Source: DASUPK01 sp963819715 (lineage in GTDB: Bacteria; Actinomycetota; Thermoleophilia; Solirubrobacterales; 70-9). From it: a DNA stretch of 64,000 nucleotides. Positions 9,471 to 17,504 of the stretch are shown here, piece by piece; the stretch's first letter is position 1, and the number at the start of each line of letters is the position of its first letter. The position numbers and the translations under genes were made by a program. The notes beneath the pieces were generated by a model that was given only the letters and a program-made list of their open reading frames with translations, ran no database searches and was not told the DNA's origin. The stretch lies in assembly GCA_963819715.1 (NCBI GenBank), contig CAWFXE010000002.1, positions 868,001 to 932,000 on the forward strand, given 5' to 3'.

Positions 9471-10612
9471 ATGAATCCGCCGGCAAGCAGGGCGGCCCGT
9501 GCGTCGTCCTCACATCCGTCACGAAGCGGTTCGGCGAGCTCACGGCGGTCGACGCGATCGACCTCGACATCGCTGAGGGCGAGTTCTTCACCATGCTCGG
9601 CCCGAGCGGCTGCGGCAAGACGACGACGCTGCGGATGATCGCCGGCTTCGAGGAGGTCACGGACGGGCGGCTGGCGATCGACGACCAAGACATGGTCGGC
9701 ATCCCGCCCCACAAGCGACCGACCAACACCGTCTTCCAGAGCTACGCCCTCTTCCCCCATCTGAGCGTCAAGGACAACATCGCCTTCGGGCTGAAGCGCA
9801 AGGGAGTGGACAAGAGCGAGATCGAGAAGCGGGTACGCGAGGAGCTCGAGCGCGTCGGCCTCGCCGCCGAGGCGAACCGGCGACCGGCACAGCTCTCCGG
9901 CGGGATGCAGCAGCGCGTCGCGCTCGCCCGAGCCCTGGTCAACCTGCCGCGGGTCCTGCTGCTCGACGAGCCGCTCGGCGCGCTCGACCTGAAGCTTCGC
10001 AAGGGCCTGCAGGTGGAGCTCAAGAAGATCCAGCGCGAAGTCGGGATCACCTTCGTCTACGTCACCCACGACCAGGAGGAGGCGCTGACCATGTCCGACC
10101 GGATCGCGGTGATGAACCGCGGTCAGATCGAGCAGATCGGCAACCCCGAGGAGGTCTATGACCGCCCCACCACCACCTTCGTCGCGGGCTTCATCGGCGT
10201 CTCCAACCTGATGCCCGGGGTGATCCGCAAGACCGGCGCGAAGGGCGAGGTCGAGCTCGACGCCGGCGTCAAGGTGGCGACCGGCGTAGACGGGTTCTCG
10301 ATCGGGGAGCGCTGTCACGCGGTGGTGCGGCCGGAGAAGCTCGCCATCGGAGCGGGCGGACGCGGCGACCCGAGCGTTGAGGGACTGGTTGAGAGCTCGC
10401 TCTATCTCGGGACGTCCACCCAGCTGATCGTGAGGCTGGCCGACCAGGTCCGCATGACCATCCTCGTGCCGAACACCGACGAGGCCGAGCGACAGAAACT
10501 CCCCGGCGGTGGGGCGAACGTGAAGCTTTCCTGGGCCCCTGAGCACATGCACGTGGTCAAGGAGTCCGCGAATGGGGCGGCACCGCCCCAAGAGGGGGCG
10601 GAAGCAGCTTGA
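9467..10612 (+). CDS. potA: Spermidine/putrescine ABC transporter ATP-binding protein
   Basis: About 381 residues from a GTG at 9467 overlapping the USP stop. Walker A GPSGCGKTTT (about 45), Q-loop region VFQSYALFPHLSV, signature LSGGMQQRVALARAL, Walker B VLLLDEPLGALD and the H-loop YVTHDQEEA are intact. A C-terminal TOBE-type domain (about 290-370) gives the PotA/MalK-like length. Next to a periplasmic-binding lipoprotein and two PotB/PotC-like permeases, it energises polyamine uptake. The longer upstream frame reads inside the USP gene and was discarded. Confidence 0.92.
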   Translation: MNESAGKQGGPCVVLTSVTKRFGELTAVDAIDLDIAEGEFFTMLGPSGCGKTTTLRMIAGFEEVTDGRLAIDDQDMVGIPPHKRPTNTVFQSYALFPHLSVKDNIAFGLKRKGVDKSEIEKRVREELERVGLAAEANRRPAQLSGGMQQRVALARALVNLPRVLLLDEPLGALDLKLRKGLQVELKKIQREVGITFVYVTHDQEEALTMSDRIAVMNRGQIEQIGNPEEVYDRPTTTFVAGFIGVSNLMPGVIRKTGAKGEVELDAGVKVATGVDGFSIGERCHAVVRPEKLAIGAGGRGDPSVEGLVESSLYLGTSTQLIVRLADQVRMTILVPNTDEAERQKLPGGGANVKLSWAPEHMHVVKESANGAAPPQEGAEAA

Positions 10613-10634
10613 ACGAACCGGACAGGAGGAACAA

Positions 10635-11783
10635 GTGACGAGCAAGAGGAAGTTCCGCGCATTGATCGCGACGGGCGGGACGCTCGCCGCGGCGGTCGTG
10701 CTGGCCGCGTGCGGCGGAGGCAGCGGTATCGAAGGCGGAGGCGGGTCCGCCGACGTCAGCACGGTGAAGTACCAGCCTCCCCCCCACGGCGACCTGACGA
10801 TCTCGAACTGGCCGCTCTACATCGACAAGAACACGGTCTCGGACTTCGACAAGGCCACCGGGGTCCACACCAACTACATCGAGGACGTCAACGACAACCA
10901 GGAGTTCTTCGCCAAGATGCAGCCCCTGCTCTCCAAGGGCCAGTCGGGCGGGCGAAGCATGATCGTCGTGACCGACTGGATGGCCGAGAAGATGCACGAC
11001 CTGGGCTACGTCCAGGACTTGGACAAGGCCGGCATCCCGAACGTCGAGGCCAACCTGCGGGACAACCTGCAGCACCCGACATTCGACCCGGATCGCAGCT
11101 ACTCCGTTCCGTGGCAGAGCGGCATGACGGGACTGATCGTCAACACACAGCTGGCCCCGAACGTGCACTCGATCAACGACCTGTTCGACCCGCAGTACAA
11201 GGGCAAGGTCGAGATGCTCACCGAGCTGCGCGACACAGTGCCGCTGGTGATGAAGGCCGACGGGATCGATCCGAACAAGGCCACGGAGCAGCAGTGGCTC
11301 GACACGATCGACAAGCTGAAGACGGCGGTCGCGTCAGGTCAGATCCGTCGTTTCACCGGCAACGACTACACCCGCGACATGGCCAACGGCGACGTCGCGG
11401 CGATCATCGGCTGGTCCGGTGACGCGGTGCAGCTCCAGGCGGACAATCCGGACATCCAGTTCCGGATGCCCACGGAGGGATGCATCCTCTGGTCGGACAA
11501 CATGGAGATCCCAGTCGGGGCGCCGAATCCGACGGCGGCCCTGGCGTTCATGAACTATGTCTACGACCCGAAGAATCAGGCGCAGATCGCCGCGTACAAC
11601 AGCTACGTGACCCCGGTGGACGGCGTCCAGGAGGTCTTCAAGACCACCAACCCGGACCTGGTGAATGATCCCTTGATCTTCCCGACGGATCAGTTCACCG
11701 CGAAGTGCTCCAACCAGCCCAATCTGACGGGCCAGGAGGAGCAAACAGTCACCAGGGCGTTCGAGGGCGTCCTGAACGGCTAG
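10635..11783 (+). CDS. potD: Polyamine-binding lipoprotein, PotD/PotF-like
   Basis: About 382 residues from a GTG with AGGAGG five bases upstream. The N-terminus is a lipoprotein signal with lipobox LAAC, Cys26 being the predicted lipidated residue, followed by a Gly/Ser-rich linker. The mature part (GDLTISNWPLYIDKNTVSDF onward) is a type 2 extracellular solute-binding fold like PotD, which captures putrescine or spermidine outside the membrane and delivers it to PotB/PotC. It sits directly after potA. Exact polyamine preference cannot be read from the sequence. Confidence 0.9.
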   Translation: MTSKRKFRALIATGGTLAAAVVLAACGGGSGIEGGGGSADVSTVKYQPPPHGDLTISNWPLYIDKNTVSDFDKATGVHTNYIEDVNDNQEFFAKMQPLLSKGQSGGRSMIVVTDWMAEKMHDLGYVQDLDKAGIPNVEANLRDNLQHPTFDPDRSYSVPWQSGMTGLIVNTQLAPNVHSINDLFDPQYKGKVEMLTELRDTVPLVMKADGIDPNKATEQQWLDTIDKLKTAVASGQIRRFTGNDYTRDMANGDVAAIIGWSGDAVQLQADNPDIQFRMPTEGCILWSDNMEIPVGAPNPTAALAFMNYVYDPKNQAQIAAYNSYVTPVDGVQEVFKTTNPDLVNDPLIFPTDQFTAKCSNQPNLTGQEEQTVTRAFEGVLNG

Positions 11784-11813
11784 GGGGAAGATGAGGCGCG
11801 GTGGAGACGGCTG

Positions 11814-12707
11814 ATGCGTGAGCAGCGCTTGGTCTATCTCCGCCGCCGCCTCATCCCCTACTTCCTGCTCGGGCCGGGGATCCTCTGGCTGATCCTCTTC
11901 TTCGTCGTGCCCATGTACTTCATGGGCCGGCTCTCGCTCGACACGGGGATCTTTCCCGATTTCCGCTTCAACTGGCAGTTCTCCAACTACACGGACGCGC
12001 TGAGCGCCTACGACACGCAGTTCTTCCGGGCGTTCCGCTACTCGGCGATCGCGACGGTCCTCGCGCTCCTGATCGCGTACCCGCTCGCGTATGCGATCGC
12101 CTTCAGGGGCGGTCGCTGGAAGAACGCGATGCTGCTCGCGGTGATCGCTCCCTTCTTCACCACGTACCTGATCCGGACTCTGGCGTGGGAGACGATCCTC
12201 TCGGACAACGGCTTCGTGGTGAACACGCTCCAGTCCGTCGGGCTTGTCTCCCAGGATGGCCGCGTCCTCGCCACCAGCGGCGCGGTGATCGCCGGCCTGA
12301 CCTACAACTTCCTGCCGTTCATGGTCCTGCCGATCTACGCGAGCCTGGAGCGGCTCGATACCAGCCTGGTCGAGGCGGCCAAGGATCTCTACGCGTCCTC
12401 CCGGCAGGCGTTCCTGCGGGTGACGCTGCCCATCTCGATGCCCGGCGTCGTTGCCGGGACCCTTCTGACCTTCATCCCGGCGACGGGCGACTACATCAAC
12501 GCCCAGTTCCTGGGCGGCGCCCAGCAGTCGATGATCGGCAACGTCATCCAGTCGCTCTACCTGAAACAGACCGACTATCCGGCCGCGGCGGCGCTCTCCT
12601 TCACGTTGATGGCGGTGATGCTCGTGATCGTCTTCATCTACATCCGCATCGCGGGGTCGGAGGCGCTGATGGGCGAGGAGATCGGCGGCGCGGACGTGGT
12701 GGAGTGA
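11814..12707 (+). CDS. potB: Spermidine/putrescine ABC transporter permease, PotB-like
   Basis: Protein of 297 residues with about six transmembrane helices and the binding-protein-dependent transport loop near residues 190-220, including VEAAKDLYASSRQAFLRVTLP, the EAA-type motif that contacts the ATPase. It starts YFLLGPGILWLILFFVVPM after a short cytoplasmic segment. It shares its last base with the next ATG (TGATG), so potB and potC are coupled. Confidence 0.9.
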   Translation: MREQRLVYLRRRLIPYFLLGPGILWLILFFVVPMYFMGRLSLDTGIFPDFRFNWQFSNYTDALSAYDTQFFRAFRYSAIATVLALLIAYPLAYAIAFRGGRWKNAMLLAVIAPFFTTYLIRTLAWETILSDNGFVVNTLQSVGLVSQDGRVLATSGAVIAGLTYNFLPFMVLPIYASLERLDTSLVEAAKDLYASSRQAFLRVTLPISMPGVVAGTLLTFIPATGDYINAQFLGGAQQSMIGNVIQSLYLKQTDYPAAAALSFTLMAVMLVIVFIYIRIAGSEALMGEEIGGADVVE

Positions 12708-13576
12708 TGGAGGCGCACGCCGCCACGCTCCCGCAGCACCGCCAATCCGCCGCCTCGCGGGCCTGGAAGTGGCTGAAGCGAAACGGGATCGTGATCTACG
12801 GGGCGCTGGCGATCGCCTACATGCTCATTCCGATCGTCCTGATCATCGTCTTCTCGTTCAACGACCCGGCCGGCAAGTTCAACTTCACCTGGCAGGGCTT
12901 CACCCTCTCCCACTGGGCTCACCCGTTCGAGATCTCGGAGCTCACCGACGCGCTCCTGCTCAGCCTGCGCCTGGCGCTGCTGGCCACCCTGATCTCCACC
13001 GTGCTCGGGACGATGATCGCGCTGGCCCTGGTCCGCTACGACTTCTTCGGCCGCCGCGCGTCGAACTACCTGATCGTGATCCCGACGGCGACCCCCGAGG
13101 TCGTCCTCGGTGCGTCCCTGCTCTCCATGTTCCTGATCTACGGCCTCGACCTCGGCTTCTCGACGCTGCTGATCGCCCACGTCATGTTCTGCATCAGCTT
13201 CGTCGTGATCGTCGTTCGCTCGCGGCTGATCGGCTTCGACCGCAGCCTGGAGGAGGCCGCTCAGGACCTCGGCGCCGACCCGTTAACGACGTTCCGGAAG
13301 ATCACCCTTCCATTGATCTGGCCCGGGATCATCGCCGGCGCGATGCTCGCCTTCGCCCTGTCGATCGACGACTTCGTCGTCTCCAACTTCACGGCCGGGA
13401 CCGAGGTGACCTTCCCGCTCTACATCTTCGGTGCGGCTCAGCGGGGAATTCCGGTGCAGGTCTACATCATCGCCACCATGCTGTTCGCGACCACCGTGCT
13501 CGCGATGATCTTCACCGTCTGGCAGCAGCGCCGAGCGGACAAATTGGCTTCCGTTCGTCCTGAGCAGGAGGTTTGA
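12707..13576 (+). CDS. potC: Spermidine/putrescine ABC transporter permease, PotC-like
   Basis: About 289 residues from the ATG at 12707 that overlaps the potB stop by one base; the longer frame reading back to 12185 is a shadow. Six predicted helices and an EAA-type loop (LEEAAQDLGADPLTTFRKITLP, around residues 180-200) match PotC. A conserved IDDFVVSNFTAG segment follows. It completes the PotABCD importer and ends directly at the STAS gene. Confidence 0.9.
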   Translation: MEAHAATLPQHRQSAASRAWKWLKRNGIVIYGALAIAYMLIPIVLIIVFSFNDPAGKFNFTWQGFTLSHWAHPFEISELTDALLLSLRLALLATLISTVLGTMIALALVRYDFFGRRASNYLIVIPTATPEVVLGASLLSMFLIYGLDLGFSTLLIAHVMFCISFVVIVVRSRLIGFDRSLEEAAQDLGADPLTTFRKITLPLIWPGIIAGAMLAFALSIDDFVVSNFTAGTEVTFPLYIFGAAQRGIPVQVYIIATMLFATTVLAMIFTVWQQRRADKLASVRPEQEV

Positions 13577-13978
13577 GTGCCCCGAGATCAAGGTAGTTTC
13601 GCCACTGTGCGGACGGGGGAGCTTGCGCTAGAGCGCAACGACGCGGGATTGGTGGTGCTGACGATTTCTGGCGAGCACGATCTGAGCACGGCGCCGAATC
13701 TGAGACGGCGGCTCGACACCTTGCTGGATGCAGGCACGGCCACCATCGTCGATCTCTCCCCCGCGACGTTCATCGACTCGTCCATTCTGGGAGTGATCCT
13801 CGACGCACGCAGGCGTGCGGCCGATGCGGAAATCGGCTTTGCGATCGTTCATACAAATGGCGCGGATGCGGTGGATCGAGTGCTCGAAGTGACCGGCCTG
13901 CGAGCCGAGTTGCCCGTGCACGCCCGGAGGGAGGAAGCCTTCGCCGAGGCCTCGGGCTTTGGAAAGCCGGCGGCATGA
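13577..13978 (+). CDS. STAS-domain anti-sigma factor antagonist
   Basis: Protein of 133 residues with a GTG start and GGAGG five bases upstream, directly after the potC stop. The STAS fold is clear: ISGEHDLSTAPNLRRRL near residue 35, and DLSPATFIDSSILGVIL near 60, where the DSS motif holds the serine normally phosphorylated by the partner kinase. Such RsbV/SpoIIAA-like proteins release a sigma factor by binding its anti-sigma factor when dephosphorylated. It overlaps the next gene by 4 bases (ATGA), and a SigB-type sigma gene follows in the opposite orientation, giving a complete partner-switch module. Confidence 0.9.
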   Translation: MPRDQGSFATVRTGELALERNDAGLVVLTISGEHDLSTAPNLRRRLDTLLDAGTATIVDLSPATFIDSSILGVILDARRRAADAEIGFAIVHTNGADAVDRVLEVTGLRAELPVHARREEAFAEASGFGKPAA

Positions 13979-14784
13979 GCGAGGCCGGCTTCGAGCTGAC
14001 CCTCCCTGCGACCGCTGAGAACGTGATCGTCGTCAGACAGGCGATCGCGGGCGTCGGCGAAGCGCTGGGCCTGGGCAGTTCGCGGATCGCCGACCTGAAG
14101 ACGGTGGTCACCGAGGCCTGCAACAACGTCGTCCTTCATGCGTACGAGGGCGATCTCGGACCCCTCCACGTGACAGCCGTGCCCGGGGAGGCCGAGCTCG
14201 TCGTCGAGGTCGCGGACGAGGGACACGGTTTCCGCCCGCGGGCCAACGACGGCGACCCATCGCTGGGCCTCGGCCTACCGCTGATCGCGGCGCTCTCTGA
14301 CGGCTTCGAGATCAGCGGCGCCGCCGGACAGGGCAGCCGGACCACCATCCGCTTCGGGTACGCCCCGCCGGAGGCACATAACAACGGCCGGCCGACGACC
14401 GTGCCCAAGGAGCTCGAGATTGCGCTCGCCCCCGGCATGATCGTGAGACCGGTCCTCGCCCGCGTGATCGGGGCGCTCGCCGCGCGCGCCGAGTTCTCGG
14501 TGGACAGGCTGGCGGACACGGTCCTGCTCGGGGACGCCGTCTCGGCCACCACCGCCGGCGACTTCTCCGACGGCCGGGTCGCGATCTCGATCAAGGACGC
14601 CGAGGGCAGGCTCGGCGTCCGGGTCGGCCCCCTGGTCGAGGGCGGGGGCGAGAGGCTGATGTCGGAGATGGAGGTGCCCGGCGGGGGATCTCTTCGCACT
14701 TTGGCGAGCAGCATGGAGGTCACCCAGGGCGAGACGCCTGACGGGCAGGCCGCGGAGTTCCTGGTCTTTGAAGTCAGCCGATAA
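13975..14784 (+). CDS. Anti-sigma regulatory factor with GHKL ATPase domain (RsbW/SpoIIAB-like)
   Basis: Protein of 269 residues, about twice the length of RsbW. Residues 1-130 form a GHKL kinase domain: N-box VTEACNNVVLHAY, G1 DEGHGF, G2 LGLGLPLI and GQGSRTTIRF. The C-terminal 130 residues (from about 140) look like a second, degenerate copy: APGMIVRPVLARVIGALAAR aligns with the first helix region but no N-box or G1 box is visible. Expected roles are phosphorylating the adjacent STAS protein and holding the SigB-type factor at 14834-15643. The degenerate half may be a regulatory or dimerisation domain; that is inference. Confidence 0.85.
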   Translation: MSEAGFELTLPATAENVIVVRQAIAGVGEALGLGSSRIADLKTVVTEACNNVVLHAYEGDLGPLHVTAVPGEAELVVEVADEGHGFRPRANDGDPSLGLGLPLIAALSDGFEISGAAGQGSRTTIRFGYAPPEAHNNGRPTTVPKELEIALAPGMIVRPVLARVIGALAARAEFSVDRLADTVLLGDAVSATTAGDFSDGRVAISIKDAEGRLGVRVGPLVEGGGERLMSEMEVPGGGSLRTLASSMEVTQGETPDGQAAEFLVFEVSR

Positions 14785-14803
14785 ACGGCTGCGCCATCAA
14801 GTC

Positions 14804-14820
14804 GCGGCCACAGCGGCCGC
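14804..14820. terminator. Candidate bidirectional terminator hairpin
   Basis: GCGGCC-ACAGC-GGCCGC between two converging genes (anti-sigma factor and sigma factor). It has a 6-bp all-GC stem but no U-run on either strand, so it would be an atypical terminator. Confidence 0.35.
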
Positions 14821-14833
14821 CCAAGATAAGTCG

Positions 14834-15643
14834 CTACAGCTCTTCTTCCGGGATCCGCTGGCGCAGCTTGTCGATCGTCGCGCGCAGGATCCGGGAGACG
14901 TGCATCTGGGAGACGCCGACGCGCTCGGCGATCTCGCTCTGGGTGAGGTCTTCGACGAAGCGCAGGTGAAGGACCTGGCGGTCCCGCTCCGAGATCTCCG
15001 CGAGCACCGGGCCGATCGCCTCGCCGTACTCCACCGTGTCGAAGGAGAGGTCATCGGATCCGATGCGGTCCCGCAGGGGCCCGGGCTCGTCCCCGTCTCC
15101 CATCGTCGACGTCGCGTCCAGTGAGACCGCGTGATGTCCCTGCGAGGCATGCATCGCCTCCAGCACTTCCTCGTCGCTCGCCTCGATCCGCTGGCCGATC
15201 TCCTGAACGGTGGGCGAGTGACCGAGCTTCGCGGGCAACTCCGCCATCGCCTTCTCGACCTTGAGGATCCGCTCCTGGACGTCCCTCGGGACGTGGACGG
15301 ACCAGCCGCGGTCGCGGAAATGGCGCTTCAGCTCGCCGAGAATGGTCGGGACGGCGAACGTCGAGAAGGCCGTGCCGCGCTCCGGGTCGAAGCGATCGAT
15401 CGCCTTGACCAGTCCGACGCTCGCGACCTGGACGAGGTCATCGAAGGGCTCCGCGCCGCCGGCGTACCGCGCGGCCAGCCGCCTGGCGAGAGGCATGAAG
15501 CGCTCTACGAGCACCTCGCGCACGGTCGGCGAGTGATCGCGCGCGTAGCGCTCCAGCAGTCGCCTCTCGCCGGCCAACTGCTCTGTGGGCCCCGGTGAAG
15601 GGACTGGGCTCATCTCGATGTGCGTCGAGGCGAATTCATTCAT
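14834..15643 (-). CDS. RNA polymerase sigma factor, SigB/SigF/SigG family
   Basis: Protein of 269 residues with sigma regions 2, 3 and 4: region 2 FDDLVQVASVGLVKAIDRFD (core binding and -10 recognition), region 3 with TVQEIGQRIEASDEEVLEAM, and a region 4 HTH LTQSEIAERVGVSQMHVSRI. It belongs to the general-stress/sporulation SigB/SigF class. It converges with its likely regulators (STAS and GHKL proteins). A SigF-like promoter match (15725-15751, minus strand) lies about 80 bases upstream, suggesting autoregulation. Confidence 0.93.
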   Translation of the reverse strand: MNEFASTHIEMSPVPSPGPTEQLAGERRLLERYARDHSPTVREVLVERFMPLARRLAARYAGGAEPFDDLVQVASVGLVKAIDRFDPERGTAFSTFAVPTILGELKRHFRDRGWSVHVPRDVQERILKVEKAMAELPAKLGHSPTVQEIGQRIEASDEEVLEAMHASQGHHAVSLDATSTMGDGDEPGPLRDRIGSDDLSFDTVEYGEAIGPVLAEISERDRQVLHLRFVEDLTQSEIAERVGVSQMHVSRILRATIDKLRQRIPEEEL

Positions 15644-15724
15644 CGGTCCGGCTCCTTGCGGCTTCCCGCCGCAACGTTCGGCTTCGCTCTCTCCAGCGAG
15701 GCCGAATCACCCTACCTAGCCTAG

Positions 15725-15751
15725 CTACCCAGCATTAGGGAGGGAGAAAAC
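15725..15751 (-). promoter_or_regulatory. SigB/SigF-type promoter match upstream of the sigma gene
   Basis: Read on the minus strand: GTTTTC, 15 bases, GGGTAG (17 bases between GTTT and GGGTA), matching the GTTT-N15-17-GGGTA pattern of SigB/SigF regulons. It points at the sigma gene starting at 15643 and would make it autoregulated. Confidence 0.5.
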
Positions 15752-15775
15752 CCGAGAAAAGTCCCCGGTGCGTAG

Positions 15776-15800
15776 GTTTAGGCACACGGCGCAGGGGTAA
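15776..15800 (+). promoter_or_regulatory. SigB/SigF-type promoter match upstream of the arginine/polyamine operon
   Basis: GTTTAG, 13 bases, GGGTAA on the plus strand (15 bases between GTTT and GGGTA). Transcription would start near 15807 and cross two hairpins before the aldehyde dehydrogenase start at 16005. It is back-to-back with the minus-strand match at 15725-15751. Confidence 0.5.
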
Positions 15801-15823
15801 TCGACCTCTTGAGTCGAGGCAGC

Positions 15824-15910
15824 GGGCGGGCGTTCGGAGACCCCCTACTCCGGCGCCCGCCCACATATTGGATGCCTCGCCTCCGCCGGGTTTCAGCCTC
15901 GGCGAAGGCG
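15824..15910 (+). other. Two consecutive stem-loops in a roughly 200-base leader
   Basis: The 361 bases between the sigma gene and the aldehyde dehydrogenase hold no gene I can support. Hairpin 1: 15824-15832 (GGGCGGGCG) pairs with 15854-15862, with an inner 5-bp stem (CGGAG/CTCCG) and an 8-base loop. Hairpin 2: 15878-15888 pairs with 15900-15910 with one mismatch. They lie between the SigF-type promoter match and the start codon, so they could be a structured 5' leader or a small RNA. I do not recognise a riboswitch class. Confidence 0.4.
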
Positions 15911-16004
15911 GGCGGATAGGGCGGCCGGTTTCCTTCTCCCCCTGGCCGTCCTACCCCGCCTACCCTGGATTTCGACGGAGATGCCAGAGCAATAGCATCG
16001 GGAC

Positions 16005-17504
16005 GTGGCCGATCTCGAGACACGGATGTCGATCGACGGCGAGGCGGTGGTCGGCAACGGAGCGCCCCTCGAGGTCGAGAACCCCTTCACCGAGGAGACG
16101 GTCGCGTCAGTCGGCACCGCCGACTCCGAGCAGCTGGACGCGGCTTTCGCCGCCGCCCGAGAATCGGCGCGCGAGTGGGCCCGAACGCCGGCCGTCGACC
16201 GCGGCGAGCTTCTGCGCGAGGTCGCAACCCGGCTGCGCGCGCGGACCGACGAGCTGGCCGAGGTGATGACTCTCGAGGGCGGGAAGCCGCTCGTGGAGAA
16301 CTCGGATGAGGTCGCGTGGACCGCCGCCTGCTTCGACTACTACGCCGAGATCGGTCGGGACTCCGCGGGGCGGGTGATTCCCTCGATCGAGTCGAGCCAG
16401 CTCTCGCTCGTCGTCAAGGAGCCGCTCGGAGTGATCGGCTGCATCGTCCCCTGGAACTATCCGCTGCTCCTGCTCGCGTGGAAGATGGCACCGGCGCTCG
16501 CGGCGGGGAACACGCTGGTCTGCAAGCCGTCGGAGCTCACCCCGCTCTCGACTCTGATGCTCGCTCCCTGCCTCGATCATCTGCCGGCGGGGGTCGTCAA
16601 CATCGTCGCCGGAGGCTCGGAGGTCGGGGCGGCGATCGCCTCGGAGCCGCGGGTCGACGGGATCGCGTTCACCGGCTCGGTCGCGACCGGGAAGAAGGTC
16701 GCGCTGGCCGCCGTCGACCGGATGGCTCGCGTCAACCTGGAGATGGGCGGGAAGGACCCGTTCATCGTCTGCTCCGACATCGCCGATCGGATCGACGTTG
16801 CCGCCAAGGGCGGGGCGTGGGCCGCCTTCCTCAACTCCGGGCAGGTCTGCACCTCGGCCGAGCGCTTCTACGTGATGCAGGACGTCTATGACGAGTACCT
16901 GAACGCCTTCGTCGACTACACGAGGAGCCTGGTGATCGGCGACCCGATGCTGAGCAACACGGACATCGGCCCGGTGGTCTCCGCGAATCAGCGTGAGAAG
17001 GTCGCCGCCCAGGTGGAGGCCGCCGTCGGCTCCGGCGCGGAGGTCGTCGTCGGCGGCGACGCCGGCGGACAGGATCGCGGCCACTTCTTCGCGCCGGCGG
17101 TCGTCACCGGCGCCGCTCCGGAGACCGACCTGCTCCGGGAGGAGACCTTCGGTCCGGTCGCACCCCTGGTCCCGGTGAAGAGCCTCGACGAGGCGATCGA
17201 GCTCGCCAACTCGACGCCGTTCGGGCTCGGAGCCAACATCTACACCGAGGACTTCAAGACCATCCTGCGCTGCATGCGGGAGGTGAAGGCCGGAACCGTT
17301 TGGTTCAACGACCCGCTCACCGACAACGACGCCGGCCCGTTCGGGGGCTTCAAGCAGTCCGGGCTCGGCCGTGAGCTCGGGCGCGAGGGCCTCGAGGCCT
17401 TCCAGGAGACCAAGCACGTCCACATCGAGAGCGAGGTGGCGCCGAAGGAGTGGTGGTACCCCTACTCGCAATACACCGGCGGCGAGCCGCCTCACGGAGC
17501 GTAG
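16005..17504 (+). CDS. Aldehyde dehydrogenase, betaine/aminobutyraldehyde type
   Basis: Protein of 499 residues from a GTG (an ATG at 16026 in frame is an alternative; neither has a clear ribosome-binding site). Asn151 in PWNYP, Glu246 in LEMGGKDP and catalytic Cys282 in SGQVCTSAER are present. The GQVC form is common in betaine-aldehyde and broad aminoaldehyde dehydrogenases. Its stop abuts the ATG of the decarboxylase gene, so it is part of the arginine/polyamine operon. A role in oxidising 4-aminobutanal or a related aminoaldehyde is inferred. Confidence 0.82.
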   Translation: MADLETRMSIDGEAVVGNGAPLEVENPFTEETVASVGTADSEQLDAAFAAARESAREWARTPAVDRGELLREVATRLRARTDELAEVMTLEGGKPLVENSDEVAWTAACFDYYAEIGRDSAGRVIPSIESSQLSLVVKEPLGVIGCIVPWNYPLLLLAWKMAPALAAGNTLVCKPSELTPLSTLMLAPCLDHLPAGVVNIVAGGSEVGAAIASEPRVDGIAFTGSVATGKKVALAAVDRMARVNLEMGGKDPFIVCSDIADRIDVAAKGGAWAAFLNSGQVCTSAERFYVMQDVYDEYLNAFVDYTRSLVIGDPMLSNTDIGPVVSANQREKVAAQVEAAVGSGAEVVVGGDAGGQDRGHFFAPAVVTGAAPETDLLREETFGPVAPLVPVKSLDEAIELANSTPFGLGANIYTEDFKTILRCMREVKAGTVWFNDPLTDNDAGPFGGFKQSGLGRELGREGLEAFQETKHVHIESEVAPKEWWYPYSQYTGGEPPHGA

